The notes under the pieces: generated by a model
The model's database searches: none
Seen by the model: the letters and a program-made list of their open reading frames with translations, nothing else
Told to the model about the DNA's origin: nothing
Source of the DNA: Clostridiales bacterium
GTDB lineage: Bacteria; Bacillota; Clostridia; Christensenellales; DTU072
Direction of reading: 5' to 3'
Assembly (NCBI GenBank): GCA_012838805.1
Contig: DUON01000016.1
Coordinates: 1 to 54,381 of the forward strand
DNA length: 54,381 bases
Position numbers and translations under genes: made by a program
Shown: positions 26,213 through 34,514 of the stretch, in pieces
Layout: every line of letters starts with the position of its first letter
How positions within the stretch are numbered: the first letter of the stretch is position 1

Positions 26213-27274
26213 ATGAAGTATATAGATATAGCCAAAGAAAAAATCAAGAAACTCAAGAACAAAGACGATATTATAATCCTTGCCATTGAGTCCAGTTGCG
26301 ACGAAACCGCTGTGGCGATAACAAAAGGGAAGCGGATACTGTCCAATAAGATTTCTTCCCAAATAGAGATTCACGCCCGTTTTGGCGGAGTGGTCCCCGA
26401 GATAGCAAGCAGAAACCATATCTTGGCGATAGATAATATCTTAGAGCAGGCGTTGGAAGAGAGCAAGATGACCTTAAAGGATATAGATGCCGTCGCCGTA
26501 ACCTATGGGGCAGGTCTTTTGGGGGCGCTGCTTGTAGGAGTGGCTTATACCAAGAGCTTGGCTCTTTCGCTTGGGGTGCCTTTAATCGGCATAAACCATA
26601 TTAAAGGTCATATCTTTGCGAATTTTATTTCCCATCAAGAGTTGAAGTATCCATTCATTTGCCTTGTTGCAAGCGGCGGACATACAGCGTTGCTTAAGGT
26701 AGAGGGTTATCAAAAAATTGAGAGTTTGGGCTCAACATGCGACGACGCCGCCGGAGAAGCCTTTGATAAGGTCGCAAGAGTTTTGGGTTTGGGATACCCG
26801 GGAGGACCTGAAGTAGAAAAAGCGGCACAAAAAGGAAAAGACAAAATTATCCTCCCTCGTCCTTTTAAGGGAGAAGAGCACCTTAATTTCTCATACAGCG
26901 GACTTAAGACAGCGGTAGTAAATTATGTCCACAATACAAAAAAAGGAGGAGGCGATGTCAATATTTATGATGTCGCCAAATCCTTTCAAAACCAAGCCGT
27001 GGGTATGCTTATAGATAATGCCATAAAGGCGGCAAAAAGACATAATATAAAGTCCATAGCCGTAGCCGGCGGAGTGGGGGCGAACACAGCGCTTAGGGAG
27101 GGCTTAGAAAAGGCGGCGAAAGAGCATGGCATAAAGCTCTTTCTTCCCCCAAAAAGCCTTTGCACAGACAACGCCGCTATGATTGCCATCGCAGCGTATT
27201 TTGCGATAAAAGAAAACATATCGCCCGCCGATTTGGATTTGGACGCAGACGCAAGCCTTGATTTAATTTCCTAA
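26213..27274 (+). CDS. tsaD: tRNA N6-adenosine threonylcarbamoyltransferase
   Basis: Catalytic subunit (353 aa) of the TsaBDE complex that puts the threonylcarbamoyl group on A37 of ANN-decoding tRNAs. It is an ASKHA-fold protein: IESSCDETAVAI at the N terminus, the metal-binding HIKGH motif (NHIKGHIFANF), LVASGGHTALL, and SGLKTAV. GGVGANTALR and LCTDNAAMIA complete the nucleotide site. A 20-residue lysine-rich N-terminal extension precedes the usual start, but the ATG lies one base after the prfB stop and there is no better candidate. TsaB and TsaE are not in the window. Confidence 0.95.
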   Translation: MKYIDIAKEKIKKLKNKDDIIILAIESSCDETAVAITKGKRILSNKISSQIEIHARFGGVVPEIASRNHILAIDNILEQALEESKMTLKDIDAVAVTYGAGLLGALLVGVAYTKSLALSLGVPLIGINHIKGHIFANFISHQELKYPFICLVASGGHTALLKVEGYQKIESLGSTCDDAAGEAFDKVARVLGLGYPGGPEVEKAAQKGKDKIILPRPFKGEEHLNFSYSGLKTAVVNYVHNTKKGGGDVNIYDVAKSFQNQAVGMLIDNAIKAAKRHNIKSIAVAGGVGANTALREGLEKAAKEHGIKLFLPPKSLCTDNAAMIAIAAYFAIKENISPADLDLDADASLDLIS

Positions 27275-27342
27275 TTTTTTGCATAAAAGTATCCTCTAAA
27301 GCTCATAATTAATATATCACTTTCAAAGGAGATTTTTTTATT

Positions 27343-28584
27343 ATGAGCTTAAACCCATTTGAACAAAAACCCATGAAGTATATGGACAGCCTTATGGATT
27401 GGACTGAAATGTACCCAAAGGCTTATGACAAAAACAGCGTCAGCCCTTATACAAAATTGAGGATAATTTTGATGAACGGAACCGAGTATGAGGCGATATG
27501 GTATTCTCACCAGTTCCATAGGCATTGCGCAGACAACGATATCAGACGGGAGCTTGCTGAAGTGCGCAGGGTAGAACAGCAGCAGCAAAAGAAGATAAGC
27601 TGCCTTAAACCCATAAATGAAAACTTTTTGGAACACGCCATAGGTTATGAGCATCTTGCCATAGACCTTACGGCGATTTTGGCGCAAAGGGAAAAGGACC
27701 CGAATGTAAAAATGGCTTTGGACTTTGCCTTATTGGAAGACTTTGACCACCTTTACCGTTATGCAAATCTAATGGACCTTGAGCACCAGAAAAAGGCGGA
27801 GACCTATGTCAATAGTTATGTGGAGATGATGCCGGGAAGACCCACGATTTCAGAGCACAGATACCCTTATGACGATGTCAAAAGGTTTATAAACAACAAG
27901 AACGCCGATTCGTTGACAAAGCTGAATATAGCCATTATTACCGCCGCCGAACAACAGACCATGAATTACTATAAGAATCAAGCGGCTTTTTATACAAGCG
28001 ATTTGGGAAGAAAACTGGTCGCAGAAATAGGAATGATAGAAGAACAGCATGTCACGCTTTATGGCGGACTTATGGACACCACTTGCACATGGTTGGAAGG
28101 CTGGCTAAATCACGAATATACCGAATGTTATCTTTATTATTCTTGTTATGAGGACGAGACCTGTCCCAAGACCAAGAGCATTTGGGAGAGGATGTTCCAG
28201 CAAGAGCTTGTGCATCTGCATAAAGCCGCAGAGATGTTAAAGACACATGAGAACAAGGAATGGGCTGAGGTCATACCCAATGCGACTTTTCCTGAGCTTT
28301 TGAAGTTCTCTCCGCAAAAGGAATATGTAAGAAAAGTGCTTAGGGATACGGTATATCTAACTGGCAAAAAGGAAGCTTATGAGGATGTGAAAAAGCTTCC
28401 CAAAAACTATGAATTTTTCAAGTATCAGCAAAAAATCAATCACGATGTGGACACTGTCCCCTCCCACAATGTCATTACGGACACGATTAACGCAAAAGGT
28501 CAGGACTATCGCTTTCAAGAGAGCGAGCATCCGGTCAAAGAGCTTCGCGATAGAAAAGTCGACAATGTAAATGTGGGAAGATAA
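27343..28584 (+). CDS. Ferritin-like di-metal protein, unknown function
   Basis: Soluble protein of 413 aa without signal peptide. I do not recognise a named family. The distribution of acidic residues and histidines suggests a ferritin/rubrerythrin-type four-helix bundle: E93, E97-H98 and E103-H104 in one helix, E132xxxH136 in the next, E233xxH236 in the third and E288xxH291 in the fourth, with long polar helices between. A few cysteines (C262, C268, C274) lie near helix four. The C-terminal 110 residues look like an added, charged domain. AAAGGAG precedes the ATG, and the gene is monocistronic with its own terminator. A role in oxidative stress or as a diiron oxidase is a guess. Confidence 0.6.
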   Translation: MSLNPFEQKPMKYMDSLMDWTEMYPKAYDKNSVSPYTKLRIILMNGTEYEAIWYSHQFHRHCADNDIRRELAEVRRVEQQQQKKISCLKPINENFLEHAIGYEHLAIDLTAILAQREKDPNVKMALDFALLEDFDHLYRYANLMDLEHQKKAETYVNSYVEMMPGRPTISEHRYPYDDVKRFINNKNADSLTKLNIAIITAAEQQTMNYYKNQAAFYTSDLGRKLVAEIGMIEEQHVTLYGGLMDTTCTWLEGWLNHEYTECYLYYSCYEDETCPKTKSIWERMFQQELVHLHKAAEMLKTHENKEWAEVIPNATFPELLKFSPQKEYVRKVLRDTVYLTGKKEAYEDVKKLPKNYEFFKYQQKINHDVDTVPSHNVITDTINAKGQDYRFQESEHPVKELRDRKVDNVNVGR

Positions 28585-28610
28585 AAATTTGTTCAATTGA
28601 ATATAAAGTA

Positions 28611-28644
28611 GATTTCAGGCTGGAAAGCCTGAAATCTTTTTTTT
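28611..28644 (+). terminator. Terminator after the ferritin-like gene
   Basis: Perfect 10-bp stem GATTTCAGGC/GCCTGAAATC with a 6-base loop and eight T residues, 27 bases after the stop. Confidence 0.92.
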
Positions 28645-28650
28645 AGGGTA

Positions 28651-29130
28651 TTATTTGATGATGATAAGGATATCTTTATCTTGGCTTGCGATCGCCACGC
28701 TATAATTATCAATCAAATTTAATAAAGTGATATTTTTATCCTTAATAAAAGTCCTAAGCGCAGCAATGAGTTCAATTTCTTTACACTTGGCGTACGCTTC
28801 CTTGGCTGCCCATAAGTCAAAGAACTCTCTTTTTTCTAAATCTTGTTCGTCCTTATGAAAAAATCTTTTTGAGATTATGGAAAAATCGCAGTCATTATGC
28901 CTTTGGATATCAAGACCGACCTCTTTGGAAGATATGGCGAGCATAGTATACTTTCCGCTGTGGGACAAGCTGAATTTTGGGGCTTCGAGGTCAAGACGGG
29001 GTTTTTTTGAAGAGTCCCTAATAATTGTAAAATCTCTTTTGGGAAGGCTGTAGAAATCCCAATATTCTTCTACACACGCTCTTATGAAAGAGTCGCTGTC
29101 TATTTTTTTATCTGTCAAAAAAATCAGCAT
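28651..29130 (-). CDS. Small 4'-phosphopantetheinyl transferase, Sfp-like
   Basis: Predicted enzyme (159 aa) that moves phosphopantetheine from CoA to a carrier-protein serine. Family motifs are visible in order: KPRL, FSLSHSGKYTMLAIS, EVGLDIQ with the Mg-binding Asp, RFFHKDE, and FFDLWAAKEAYAK. It is shorter than Sfp (about 220 aa), mainly at the N and C termini. It is translated one base after malQ with no separate ribosome binding site, as the last gene of the nfeD-floA operon. No polyketide or non-ribosomal peptide genes are nearby, so the target could be the fatty-acid acyl carrier protein or a distant pathway. Confidence 0.85.
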   Translation of the reverse strand: MLIFLTDKKIDSDSFIRACVEEYWDFYSLPKRDFTIIRDSSKKPRLDLEAPKFSLSHSGKYTMLAISSKEVGLDIQRHNDCDFSIISKRFFHKDEQDLEKREFFDLWAAKEAYAKCKEIELIAALRTFIKDKNITLLNLIDNYSVAIASQDKDILIIIK

Positions 29131-29131
29131 A

Positions 29132-30655
29132 TCAGCACATTGGATTGATTATGGGGCAGTTTCTGGCGTATAGGTTGTTGAGCATGAGCATATGGTTTCT
29201 ATTGACTATCTCCATGGCTGTATAGTTTGTCCTATACTCCCAGTTGCCGACGGGCTTGCCCGGGGTGTTCATTCTGGTATCGCTGCCATATCCGCAAAGG
29301 TCCTGCATGGGCACTATCGCAAGTTCGCACGAGGAGGACAAAAGACATCTTATAAAAGCCGTTGTAGACGGGCAGTCTCCGCCGCCAGCCGCCCAGCCCG
29401 AGATGTTTTTACAGTTTACATAGTTCAAGGCATGGTTTCTTGTCTGTTCGTCAATGGACAATAGCCAGCCCAAGGTGGTGTCATTGTCATGAGTCGCAGT
29501 ATATCCCACCGAGTCTTTGGGGTAATTGTGCGGCAGGTGTATATTGTTAGGGTCATTATCAAAGGCAAACTGCATGACTCTTGTGCAATCAAAGCCGGTC
29601 TCCTTTACATACCTATGTACCTCTTCGTCTATTATACCCAAATCTTCGGCGACTATATCGGGGTTTTTTACCCTTTGTTTGAGGGTATTCCAAATCTCCA
29701 TTTTTGGACCGTCCAGCCAGCGACCTTCTCTGGCGTCTTTTTTGTCGGCGTCCACCGCCCAATATTTATAAAAGCCCCTAAAGTGGTCTATCCTCAATTT
29801 GTTATAGAGCTTTAAGTTGTGTTCTATTCTCTTAATGAACCAGTCATAGCCGTCCTTTCTCATGTATTCAAAATTATACAAGGGATTTCCCCAAAGCTGA
29901 CCGTCTTGGGCAAAATAATCGGGAGGCACTCCCGCCACCATTTCGGGGTCAAGGTTTTTGTTTAATTGAAAGAGTTCGGGGTGAGCCCACACATCCACGC
30001 TGTCTCTGCATACATATATGGGCATGTCGCCGAATATTCCCACTCCGCATTTATTGGCGTATTCCTTGATGCGTTTCCACTGTCTAAAGAATTCATACTG
30101 CTCAAAACAATAAAACAATATCTCTTGCTCAAGCTTATCTCTTGCTTCGTTCAGAGCTTGCCTATTTCTAAACTTATATTTTTCTTCCCATTCATACCAC
30201 GGCTTGCCAAACTTGTCTTTCAAAGCCATGAAAAGGGCATAGTCTTCAATCCAATAAGAATGATACTTCCTAAAGCATTCAATATTGCTCTTTATGACAG
30301 GGGTAATTCTGGAAAAAGCTTTTTTCAAAAACAATTTTTTTACATTTTTTGCATACTCATAATCGGTCAAATAAAAACTTCCCGTATATTTATTGGATAC
30401 GATTTCGTCTTCAGTCAGCAGCCCTTTTTCAAAGCTGTAAGGGTCAAGATATAAGTAGTTCCCTGCGAAAGCAGATACCCCCGAATAAGGAGAGTTCCCT
30501 TTGCCTATCGTGGTCAAGGGCAAAACCTGCCACCAATGAAAGCCCATAGATGTTATATATTCTATGAAGTCCAAGGCGTCTGTGGCAAAACCGCCTATCC
30601 CATATTCTCCCGGAAGAGACGAAATATTGAGTAGCACTCCTGCAGACCGTTTCAT
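29132..30655 (-). CDS. malQ: 4-alpha-glucanotransferase (amylomaltase)
   Basis: GH77 disproportionating enzyme (507 aa) that transfers alpha-1,4-glucan segments in maltodextrin or glycogen metabolism. N-terminal RSAGVLLNISSLPGEYGIG is typical; KLRIDHFRGF holds the nucleophile Asp, VAEDLG the acid/base Glu, and ATHDNDTTLGW the third Asp. Length is standard. An AGGAGATAAA ribosome binding site precedes the ATG. It lies one base after the small membrane-protein gene and one base before the PPTase, so it is probably transcribed with the flotillin operon, a placement I would not expect. Confidence 0.95.
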   Translation of the reverse strand: MKRSAGVLLNISSLPGEYGIGGFATDALDFIEYITSMGFHWWQVLPLTTIGKGNSPYSGVSAFAGNYLYLDPYSFEKGLLTEDEIVSNKYTGSFYLTDYEYAKNVKKLFLKKAFSRITPVIKSNIECFRKYHSYWIEDYALFMALKDKFGKPWYEWEEKYKFRNRQALNEARDKLEQEILFYCFEQYEFFRQWKRIKEYANKCGVGIFGDMPIYVCRDSVDVWAHPELFQLNKNLDPEMVAGVPPDYFAQDGQLWGNPLYNFEYMRKDGYDWFIKRIEHNLKLYNKLRIDHFRGFYKYWAVDADKKDAREGRWLDGPKMEIWNTLKQRVKNPDIVAEDLGIIDEEVHRYVKETGFDCTRVMQFAFDNDPNNIHLPHNYPKDSVGYTATHDNDTTLGWLLSIDEQTRNHALNYVNCKNISGWAAGGGDCPSTTAFIRCLLSSSCELAIVPMQDLCGYGSDTRMNTPGKPVGNWEYRTNYTAMEIVNRNHMLMLNNLYARNCPIINPMC

Positions 30656-30656
30656 T

Positions 30657-31079
30657 TTATCTCCTGTTTTTGAAACGCGGCGTGTTTATCGCCTCCCCAA
30701 TCACTATTATTTTGGCAAGCTCATGATTAAGGGCGGAAGAGCTTTGAATATTGTCCGTCATATCCACAAAGCGTTCATAATAATGCTCTTCGCATCCTTC
30801 GCTGAGATTTTCTCCCATACTGCTTTCCGTATAGACATTCTCCACTCTTGTATTGCCCTTTTGGGCGGGGTGGGAATGAGCCGTTAGGTTTTCGCCATAC
30901 GAGCGCTTATTTATGGGAGGTTTTTCTTTATTGGCAAAGCCCCCCTTGTCCCCTTGTGACGAAGGAGGCGGGCTTTGCCTATATTGCGTTCTTTTGTTAT
31001 CTGCGCCGCTTTTTACAATAGAACCTATCACTGATACGATAATAATAATGGCGACGATAATATAAAATGAATTAGCCAT
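30657..31079 (-). CDS. Small single-span membrane protein of the floA operon
   Basis: Protein of 140 aa that I do not recognise. Residues 3-23 form one strong membrane helix (FYIIVAIIIIVSVIGSIV). The rest is polar, with a disordered, Pro/Ser/Asn-rich stretch (about 35-70) and a more ordered acidic and histidine-bearing end (ALNHELAKIIVIGEAINTPRF). AAAGGAA precedes its start. It lies 11 bases after floA and one base before malQ. The place in the operon suggests a partner or substrate of the flotillin platform, which is inference only. Confidence 0.7.
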   Translation of the reverse strand: MANSFYIIVAIIIIVSVIGSIVKSGADNKRTQYRQSPPPSSQGDKGGFANKEKPPINKRSYGENLTAHSHPAQKGNTRVENVYTESSMGENLSEGCEEHYYERFVDMTDNIQSSSALNHELAKIIVIGEAINTPRFKNRR

Positions 31080-31090
31080 TTATGATTCCT

Positions 31091-32077
31091 TTATTTTTTG
31101 GGAGGTTTCTTTGCGTCGCTGTCCATTCCGCCGATAGCGTTTCTCATAGCAGTATCCGCTTGGATGTTTTGCATATTATAGTAGTCCATAATCCCCAATC
31201 TTCCGCTCCTGAAAGCTTCGCTTATCGCCTTAGGCACTTCCGCCTCGGCGGCTACGACAGAGGCTCTCATTTCTTGAGTCTTGGCTTTCATTTCTTGTTC
31301 CCTTGCGACCGCCAAGGCTCTCCTTTCCTCGGCTTTGGCTTGAGCTATTCTCTTATCAGCTTCCGCCTGGTCCATTTGCAGCTGTGCGCCAATATTCCTA
31401 CCTACATCTATATCCGCGATATCAATGGACAAAATTTCATAAGCCGTTCCCGAATCCAGTCCTTTATCCAAAACCGTTCGGGATATTCTATCGGGATTTT
31501 CTAATAATTCCTTATGAGAAACGGCGGAACCTACTGTTGTCACCACGCCTTCACCGACACGGGCGATTATGGTCTCTTCACCAGCGCCGCCGATGAGTCT
31601 TGATATGTTGGCTCTTACGGTGACCTTTGCCTTGGCTCTAAGCTCTATTCCGTCTTTGGCTATGGCAGAGACAACCGGAGTCTCAATGACTTTGGGGTTT
31701 ACGCTGACTTTTACGGCGTTAAGCACATCTCTTCCCGCAAGGTCTATTGCCATAGCGGTTTTTATCTTCAAATCAATATTGGCGCTGTGGGCGCTTATTA
31801 AGGCGTTGACGACCTTGACCACATCGCCTTGCGCCAAATAGTGTGTCTCAAGTTCGGCGATATTGATATCCAAACCCGCTTTTTTCGCCTTGATATATGA
31901 ATCCACTATCATGCCGATTTTTATTTTCCTAAGCCTCATTCCCACAAGTCTGCTCATAGATATCGGCGCTCCCGATACTAACGCCCTAAACCATAAGCTT
32001 ACTGGCACCATTGCAAAGAAAATGACTATGCCAAGTACTAATACTATTGATAGAACTATCCATCCGCCTACTCCCAT
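31091..32077 (-). CDS. floA: Flotillin-like protein FloA
   Basis: Membrane scaffold protein (328 aa) that marks functional lipid microdomains; it acts at the inner face of the cytoplasmic membrane. An N-terminal hydrophobic hairpin (about 5-28) is followed by an SPFH-like domain ([15 protein letters not shown] ... [19 protein letters not shown]) and an Ala/Glu-rich coiled coil ([23 protein letters not shown]). The frame reaches 32107, but GGAGGT sits eight bases before the ATG at 32077, so that is the start. It is 19 bases downstream of nfeD, the usual partner. Confidence 0.95.
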   Translation of the reverse strand: MGVGGWIVLSIVLVLGIVIFFAMVPVSLWFRALVSGAPISMSRLVGMRLRKIKIGMIVDSYIKAKKAGLDINIAELETHYLAQGDVVKVVNALISAHSANIDLKIKTAMAIDLAGRDVLNAVKVSVNPKVIETPVVSAIAKDGIELRAKAKVTVRANISRLIGGAGEETIIARVGEGVVTTVGSAVSHKELLENPDRISRTVLDKGLDSGTAYEILSIDIADIDVGRNIGAQLQMDQAEADKRIAQAKAEERRALAVAREQEMKAKTQEMRASVVAAEAEVPKAISEAFRSGRLGIMDYYNMQNIQADTAMRNAIGGMDSDAKKPPKK

Positions 32078-32096
32078 GTTTACCTCCAAAAATAAA

Positions 32097-32636
32097 TTAT
32101 TGTTCAAAGCGGCGGACTATTATCGTACCGCCCCTCGTCTCTATTACTTTCACTCCCTCGCCTTTTTTAATATAAAAACCCTCGGCTTGCGCATCTAAAA
32201 TTTCGTCGTCTATTCTTATTTTCCCAATAGGGCGCATATCCGTTGTGGCGATGCCTATTTTGTCCTTTAATCTAGTATAATCGTGTGTTCCCTCAGATAT
32301 ACCGGAAGATACCGCTGTGGATTTTTCTATTAAGGGAGTTCTGCTCAACCACCCCATTTTTGAGGACTTGACCATAATAATAAACGCCAGTATGATTATT
32401 ATCGATATGAAAAACAGCATAATAAAAATCTGTGCCAGGATATTGTCTTCTTCTTGAGAAAAAACAGCTCTTAAGACTATTCCTAAGACCAGAAGCAAGA
32501 GCCCGATTGTGCCGAAAACGCCAAATCCGGGTTGAAAAATCTCAATCATAACAAAGACAAGTCCGACAATAAGACAGACCATGACTGGCCATGTCATATT
32601 GGCGAACAATAAACCTATTTGAATAAAAAATTCCAT
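32097..32636 (-). CDS. NfeD-family membrane protein
   Basis: Short NfeD-like protein (179 aa), lacking the protease domain of the long form. Two to three membrane helices are visible (about 14-34, 41-60 and 68-90, with [19 protein letters not shown] typical), and the last 60 residues make an OB-fold ([39 protein letters not shown]). In Bacillota such proteins pair with FloA/FloT and influence microdomain formation. It is the first gene of the operon; AAAGGAGA precedes the ATG. Confidence 0.92.
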   Translation of the reverse strand: MEFFIQIGLLFANMTWPVMVCLIVGLVFVMIEIFQPGFGVFGTIGLLLLVLGIVLRAVFSQEEDNILAQIFIMLFFISIIIILAFIIMVKSSKMGWLSRTPLIEKSTAVSSGISEGTHDYTRLKDKIGIATTDMRPIGKIRIDDEILDAQAEGFYIKKGEGVKVIETRGGTIIVRRFEQ

Positions 32637-32666
32637 ACTAAAAAATCTCCTTTATGCGTCATTTCA

Positions 32667-32696
32667 AAGATATCACAACAACGCCAGTTTTGTCAA
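32667..32696 (-). promoter_or_regulatory. Promoter of the nfeD-floA operon
   Basis: On the minus strand TTGACA (32691-32696), 18 bases, TATCTT (32667-32672), with TG before the -10 (TGATATCTT, an extended -10 pattern). Confidence 0.6.
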
Positions 32697-32737
32697 GATA
32701 CATTAGGTTATTCTTTATAATTAAATATATTACTACC

Positions 32738-32766
32738 TTTACAAAAAATATAATATGGAGTATAAT
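32738..32766 (+). promoter_or_regulatory. Promoter for the DUF2804 gene
   Basis: TTTACA (32738-32743), 17 bases, TATAAT (32761-32766). A CGGAGG ribosome binding site follows at 32792-32797. Confidence 0.7.
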
Positions 32767-32802
32767 AAATTAAATATTAATAGCCAATAATCGGAGGTTT
32801 AT

Positions 32803-33837
32803 ATGCAAAACAGGATTGAAGAAAAAACCAAACTCTTGGATGAAAACGGAATTTTAACCAATCCCGGCTATGCCACAAGGCATCTATTTGAATACAAAAG
32901 AGAAGACATAAAAGCCAACAAATTCAGAATCAAAGAATGGGACTACTACTATGTCGGGAACGACGAATACGGGGTATGCTTGACTATTTCAGACATTAGT
33001 TATTTGGGGCTTTACAGCGTCAGCCTATTGGACTTCAGGAGCCAAAGACAACAGACCATAACTAAAATAAAGCCTTTCACAATGGGCAAGACGGGTCTTC
33101 CTTCTTCTTCCTTAAATGGCGATGTGGAATATAGGCAAAAAGGATTTTTCATACGCTTTGAAAACAACGGCAAGGAAAGAAGACTCTTGTGCGAGTGCGA
33201 GAATTTCTTAGACGGTAAGACTTTGAATATCGATATCACCTTAACTCATTTTCCTGCGGATTCCATGGTGATAGCCACGCCTTTTGCAGACAAGAAAACT
33301 GCATTTTACTACAATGAGAAAATAAATTGCATGCAAGCAAGCGGGAAAGCCGTACTTGGAGACGAGACCTATTCCTTTGACAACAACAATTCCCTTGGGC
33401 TTTTGGACTGGGGAAGAGGAGTCTGGACATACAAGAACACTTGGTATTGGGGGTCGCTGTCAGCGGTTTTGCCGGACGGCAATATGTTCGGGTTCAATAT
33501 AGGCTATGGCTTCGGCGACACATCCAAAGCTACCGAAAACATGATATTCTTCAACGGACGCGCCCATAAGCTCTCCAAGGTCACCTTCCATATCCCAATA
33601 AAAGACGGAAAGGACGACTATATGAGCCCGTGGACTTTCTCCTCCGACGACGGCAGATTCGAAATGGGCTTTCAATCGATATTGAACAGAAGTGACAGCA
33701 TAAATCTTGGTTTTTTATGCACTATTCAGAATCAGGTCTTTGGCAGGTTCAGCGGATTTGTTATTTTAGACGACGGAAAAAAACTGAATATCGACAACCT
33801 CTTAGGCTTTGCGGAAAAAGTATACAATAAATGGTAG
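32803..33837 (+). CDS. DUF2804 family protein, lipocalin-like
   Basis: Protein of 344 aa from the DUF2804 group, which adopts a two-domain lipocalin-like (CrtC/AttH-type) beta structure by family inference. Visible blocks: LLDENGILTNPGYATR at the start, the central GLLDWGRGVWTYKNTWYWGSLSA motif, and FGFNIGYGFGDTSKATENMIFFNGRAHKL. No signal peptide. No enzyme activity is established for the family; a lipid or small hydrophobic ligand is plausible. It has its own promoter and is divergent from the nfeD-floA operon. Confidence 0.88.
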   Translation: MQNRIEEKTKLLDENGILTNPGYATRHLFEYKREDIKANKFRIKEWDYYYVGNDEYGVCLTISDISYLGLYSVSLLDFRSQRQQTITKIKPFTMGKTGLPSSSLNGDVEYRQKGFFIRFENNGKERRLLCECENFLDGKTLNIDITLTHFPADSMVIATPFADKKTAFYYNEKINCMQASGKAVLGDETYSFDNNNSLGLLDWGRGVWTYKNTWYWGSLSAVLPDGNMFGFNIGYGFGDTSKATENMIFFNGRAHKLSKVTFHIPIKDGKDDYMSPWTFSSDDGRFEMGFQSILNRSDSINLGFLCTIQNQVFGRFSGFVILDDGKKLNIDNLLGFAEKVYNKW

Positions 33838-33903
33838 CCTTTTTTTTGAGGATGGTTTTTTGTTCAGATACTTAGGCTTTGCCAAAAAAGTTTATACAAG
33901 TGG
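33801..33903 (+). repeat. Duplicated 3' end of the DUF2804 gene
   Basis: The segment coding LLGFAEKVYNKW (33801-33835) is repeated 70 bases downstream at 33871-33903: the first 20 bases match at 18 of 20, and the copy reads LGFAKKVY. A T-rich stretch lies between. This is a small tandem duplication; the second copy is not translated with the gene. Confidence 0.7.
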
Positions 33904-33968
33904 CGGAGCGGATTGACTTTCCGAAGATTATGGGATAAACTAACATAGGACGTACTTAGGAGGACTTT

Positions 33969-34505
33969 ATGCAAAAATACTATACAGTGGACATTAGCGG
34001 AAAAAAAGTAGACCTTCCCATACTTCCCATAGGAAACGGAATCAACATAGCTTTTTTTAATCTACACGGAGCTCAGGCTTTGACCGAACATTGTGCCCGC
34101 CATGTTGCGAATTTGGTGGATGGCGCGGAAGTTATCTTAACAGCAGAATCCAAAGGGCTGCAGCTTGCTCATTGCGTCGCACGGCTTTTGAATCATGACT
34201 TTTATGCCGTGGCAAGAAAGTCAAAGAAACTCTATATGCAAGACGGCATAGAAGTTACCGTCCAATCAATCACTACAAAAAATATACAGACCTTGTATCT
34301 TTCAGCCCACGATGTCAAGCTTCTAAAAGGCAAAAAGGTTGCCATAATTGACGATGTGGTATCCACCGGAGGAAGTTTGCTGGGAATGGAAGAGCTGGTC
34401 AAGAAAGCGGGGGGAGAGGTCATGGTCAAGGCGTTTGTGCTTGCCGAAGGTGAAGCCGCCGATAGGGATGACATAAGATACCTTGCCACAATACCTCTTC
34501 TTTAA
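33969..34505 (+). CDS. Type I phosphoribosyltransferase (adenine/xanthine PRTase-like)
   Basis: Soluble purine-salvage type enzyme (178 aa). The PRPP-binding motif VAIIDDVVSTGGSL lies at about 117-130, and AESKGLQLAHCVARLLN and YAVARKSKKLYMQDGIEV resemble the substrate loop region of adenine phosphoribosyltransferase. The N terminus differs from standard Apt, so adenine, xanthine or guanine could be the base and I assign no gene symbol. A TTAGGAGGA ribosome binding site precedes the ATG. The acetyltransferase gene follows nine bases later. Confidence 0.85.
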   Translation: MQKYYTVDISGKKVDLPILPIGNGINIAFFNLHGAQALTEHCARHVANLVDGAEVILTAESKGLQLAHCVARLLNHDFYAVARKSKKLYMQDGIEVTVQSITTKNIQTLYLSAHDVKLLKGKKVAIIDDVVSTGGSLLGMEELVKKAGGEVMVKAFVLAEGEAADRDDIRYLATIPLL

Positions 34506-34514
34506 GAAATTTGT

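Noticed and set aside
31082..31504. 140-codon plus-strand frame
   Set aside because: Antisense to the 3' part of floA, whose protein sequence is clearly conserved.
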